Assembly: GCA_028274465.1 (NCBI GenBank)
Contig: CM051457.1
Span: 106,639,982 to 106,703,981 of the forward strand
Direction of reading: 5' to 3'
DNA length: 64,000 nucleotides
Source of the DNA: Plantago ovata
Taxonomy: Eukaryota; Streptophyta; Magnoliopsida; Lamiales; Plantaginaceae
In this document: one piece after another, positions 61,367 through 64,000 of the stretch
Layout: the number at the start of each line of letters is the position of its first letter
How positions within the stretch are numbered: the stretch's first letter is position 1
Program-made: the position numbers and the translations under genes
Notes under the pieces: model-generated
What the model was told of the DNA's origin: nothing
The model's input: the letters and a program-made list of their open reading frames with translations, nothing else
Database searches by the model: none

Positions 61367-62956
61367 TCATCGGATAGGGACCTTAATCCAACCATTAGCA
61401 AAAGCAACGGCCAATATGATAAAAGGTGTTGACATCCCGAATATGATGATGTAAGGAAGAGGTGTTTTCATCGGATTTTCACCTTCTCTTTCCCCTGCAG
61501 TTTGCCAATACCTACATGTATATATTGTCAGCACTTTTACCTCAATACTGTAACTGGTGAGTGAGTCCAAATGATGCTGATATTGCTGTATGCTAGTTAC
61601 TAAACTATATATACTCATGCTTGAAAAATAGGTACAGGAAACGTTACTGCTAATCTCTTATGCATACACCTTTAATCAGTGTATGGTGATAAAAGCAGAA
61701 GTTTTGTGATGGATCAGCCACACATTATAATCAGTGTGTCGGCTGATAAAAGATATTATCAGTATGCATCTATGTTAACGATCCACACTTGAAGGTTTGC
61801 TGGTGACTAGTGTATCAACTAACAGACATCATGTTGTAACTATTTTAATAGAACAGATAAATAGAACACAAATGACTCATAGAACAAATGAACAGAACAC
61901 ACTAGTTATCACATACTTAATTTAGAGCTAAGCCAGATATGCTGTATGTTAAATAAGATGTCTACTAAATCAATAGTAGTGAATTCTTCTAAAATAGCCC
62001 TTGATTCCATCATCTATTAAGTACACCTTTCCGAACATCCATTCCAACTTAATCAAGAACTTGGTGCAACGGTTGATTGCTGCATTGGTGACCTATTTGT
62101 TGAAAGCATAAAAATGCATTGTCTAGATTGATCTTGAAAGATCTAATGCTTGAATCAGGTGTTTCTCCTAGCATCATGCCTGCATATAAGCACATCTACC
62201 AGATTGTTGACTCCATCCAGAAATCATATAGTAGGAGTTGATGGATTGATAAGGTACTTGAGCTAAACCATAAGTGGTTCATCTAGTCTACATAATTGTA
62301 AGTTGTAACAACATAATGCAGTATTTTTTCAGTATAAATAAGGCTCCACTCGTTACAATAGAGCGCTATTGATCACAGATTCGTGTCCCGAAATAGTCTA
62401 TATACTTGAAATTTCCACACAAGGCCTGACTGAACTCGAAACAAGCAAACATGTAGTTATGCCAATTGCTAATTACCATGTACCAATAATCTCATTAGTC
62501 CATTAATTAAAGAACTAGTGTGTACCCTTTACTCATTCAACTCTAAATTCCCATATAGCAGCAACAACCAAGCATCCAAAATCAGAAAACATTGTCAAAA
62601 AATTAAAAAATAAAAAATCAAGAAATAGAAAAATGACTTACTGTTGTGGCTCTGCTCTTTGGTAATGAACTTCTTTTTCTCATCTTTCTTGAGTTCTCCT
62701 TCTCCACCACCTCCTAACAGATTAAATGATGAACGTTAAAGTTATTACAATCTTTAGGATTAAACAAGACAACAAGAAGACTGGGTGAAATAATTAAACC
62801 TAAATTGGCAGAGACTCTGAATTGTTGATGCCTAATTCTGGGCGAGCAGAGACCAGCAGCAGTGGGTTGAAGAAGGAGAGGAGAAAATGGTTTGGTTGGG
62901 CATGGGAGATTAAACCTGCAACTACAAAATATCACACCAATTTCAGCTGCTGCCAT
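61367..62956 (-). CDS. small probable plastid membrane protein, apparent frame break
   Basis: Exon pieces: 62956-62800 (MAAAEIG.., Ser/Pro/Arg-rich, transit-peptide-like, ending RVSANLG), 62713-62642 (GGGEGELKKDEKKKFITKEQ) and 61511-61367 (YWQTAGEREGENPMKTPLPY, then a transmembrane helix FGMSTPFIILAVAFANGWI and a basic end). The three read like one conserved plant protein of about 125 aa with one C-terminal membrane span, but I cannot name it. At the visible donor (62641) the second piece is one base short of the frame needed by the third, which would end the protein soon after the junction. A micro-exon in the 1.1 kb intron, a single-base error or a real frameshift would explain this. Confidence 0.55.
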
Positions 62957-63650
62957 GATTTGCTCTGTTTTTTGTCACTTTACAGAAAAGAAAGAATTTG
63001 TAGATATACCTACCATTGGATATCTTGTCCAAGGTTTATGTGCCTCATGTCATATATCTGTACTTTGTGGATATATGATGGGCATGTCCGCATGTCAGCA
63101 TGTGAATTGTTATTTTTACTTTTTTATTTATTTTCTTGTATTATTTACATAGTAGTATGGAATTCGGTTCAGAATTCATCGGTTTCAACTTTCAATGGGG
63201 TTGGAACCCAAACCGGCCAAGGCGGTTGCAGTTCAAAAATTGGAATTGGCTCATTGGCTGGTTGGGATTCTATAACTAGAACCCTCAATTAAATTCTTCT
63301 CGGTTCGGTTCACCATTCATGGTTCGTTTTGATTAAGTCACAGTTTGTTCGAACTTATAGTTCCTTTGCTTTTTAGAAATCTTTCTAACTGATTTTTTCG
63401 AAACTTTGAACACAATTACTTTTAAAATTAGGCCTTAACATTATATTTTATTTAATTTAAGAATATAATTTTAGTATAGTTTTTCGGGATAATTTTAGAG
63501 TAAGATCAAATGATGAAATACGAGAATCCAATTAGCTAGCTAGGAATATTGTAAACGTATTGATCAAGTATTTGAGTATGCAAGTTCAGTTGCCTTCATG
63601 GGCTATACCAAGAAACACACCATCCCCACTTCTATACAATTCATTTCGTT
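62957..63650. other. spacer
   Basis: Promoter side of the small plastid-protein gene and 3' flank of the endoglucanase gene. No other feature recognised. Confidence 0.4.
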
Positions 63651-64000
63651 TTACACCGAAGAAATTAATTTATTGCTTGTATTGATAGTCGGAGTATACT
63701 TATCTTTCTCTAATGAGTTAAATTTCGCAAAAACTCCAACAAGCGGGGCTGTATTATATGTGCAAGCTTCTGTTTGTGCGAAATTCCCCCTCTTATCCCG
63801 GAAGTCATCATTGCCATCTGGTCCACCCACAAGAGCCCCAACTAGCTCATTTGGGTTGGGTGCCTTATTTCGGTACCAATCATCGTACCCCTGCATGCAC
63901 CCAACAAAATCCTTACTCACCTTATAGGCTCCTATAGACGCACCCCTATGGTGTACCCACTTGGGATAAATGGGTCCATGACCGACCAAGTAGCTCACTC
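63651..64000 (-). CDS. GH9 endo-beta-1,4-glucanase, last exon (cut by window edge)
   Basis: The C-terminal 116 codons of a family 9 glycosyl hydrolase, which cleaves beta-1,4-glucans such as cellulose in the cell wall. Visible motifs: [20 protein letters not shown] (the conserved HRGAS), [20 protein letters not shown] with the catalytic Asp pair and Glu, and [12 protein letters not shown] at the end of the domain. The protein ends about 25 residues later with no carbohydrate-binding module, so it is of the secreted class B type if the upstream part is normal. The frame is open to the window edge. Confidence 0.9.
   Translation of the reverse strand, partial: VSYLVGHGPIYPKWVHHRGASIGAYKVSKDFVGCMQGYDDWYRNKAPNPNELVGALVGGPDGNDDFRDKRGNFAQTEACTYNTAPLVGVFAKFNSLEKDKYTPTINTSNKLISSV

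Overview
This is a window of a plant nuclear genome, almost certainly a eudicot. Genes are intron-rich with plant GT/AG junctions, plastid-type N-termini are present, and AT-rich spacers are packed with plant transposon families (MULE, CACTA, Copia, LINE, Tourist-like MITEs). A DUF6598-type gene and MITEs built from a TGAACTGAACT motif hint at Caryophyllales, but that is weak inference. There is no CRISPR array, rRNA or convincing tRNA.

Left part (1-14.4 kb) is mostly transposon. It holds the 5' part of a MULE (Mutator-like) transposase, a 2.1 kb element with 124 bp terminal inverted repeats, a related direct repeat that crosses that element's right end, a Myb/SANT-like ORF with a frameshift, two RNase H relics of LINEs, and a decayed Copia gag with its primer-binding site and part of an LTR.

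Gene block 1 (15.7-25.1 kb) holds two convergent genes. One is a five-exon class 3 lipase of the calmodulin-binding heat-shock-like type (+ strand, 447 aa). The other is a nine-exon plastid beta-amylase closest to BAM2 (- strand, 544 aa). Both reconstruct in frame across every junction. A Tourist-like MITE and a possible B3-domain scrap lie between them.

Central block (26.6-44.4 kb): a DUF6598-type gene is split inside its last exon by a 16,665 bp CACTA element (27701-44365). This is the main discovery. The element is an almost perfect palindrome: two 8,294 bp arms flank a 77 bp spacer. Each arm carries the same CACTA terminus, the same sub-terminal repeats, a telomere-like tract, a long leader and a TNP2-type transposase gene, and the two genes converge on the centre. 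The right gene is open for 1,134 aa. The left copy has a 1 bp loss in an A-run and an Asp-to-Gly change in a conserved motif. No ordinary 3' end of the element is present.

Right part (44.7-64 kb) mixes relics and genes. It holds an unrecognised multi-exon candidate, a Copia LTR and gag fused in frame to a LINE reverse transcriptase piece, a broken C-terminal copy of a ZFYVE26-like gene, a retroelement C-terminal domain ending in an (AAT)n tail, an intact two-exon gibberellin 20-oxidase-like dioxygenase (327 aa), an LTR with polypurine tract beside a plant-transposon-protein ORF, a 175 bp (AT)n tract, a Tourist-like MITE with clean TTA target duplications, a small probable plastid membrane protein with an apparent frame problem, and the last exon of a GH9 endoglucanase cut by the window edge.
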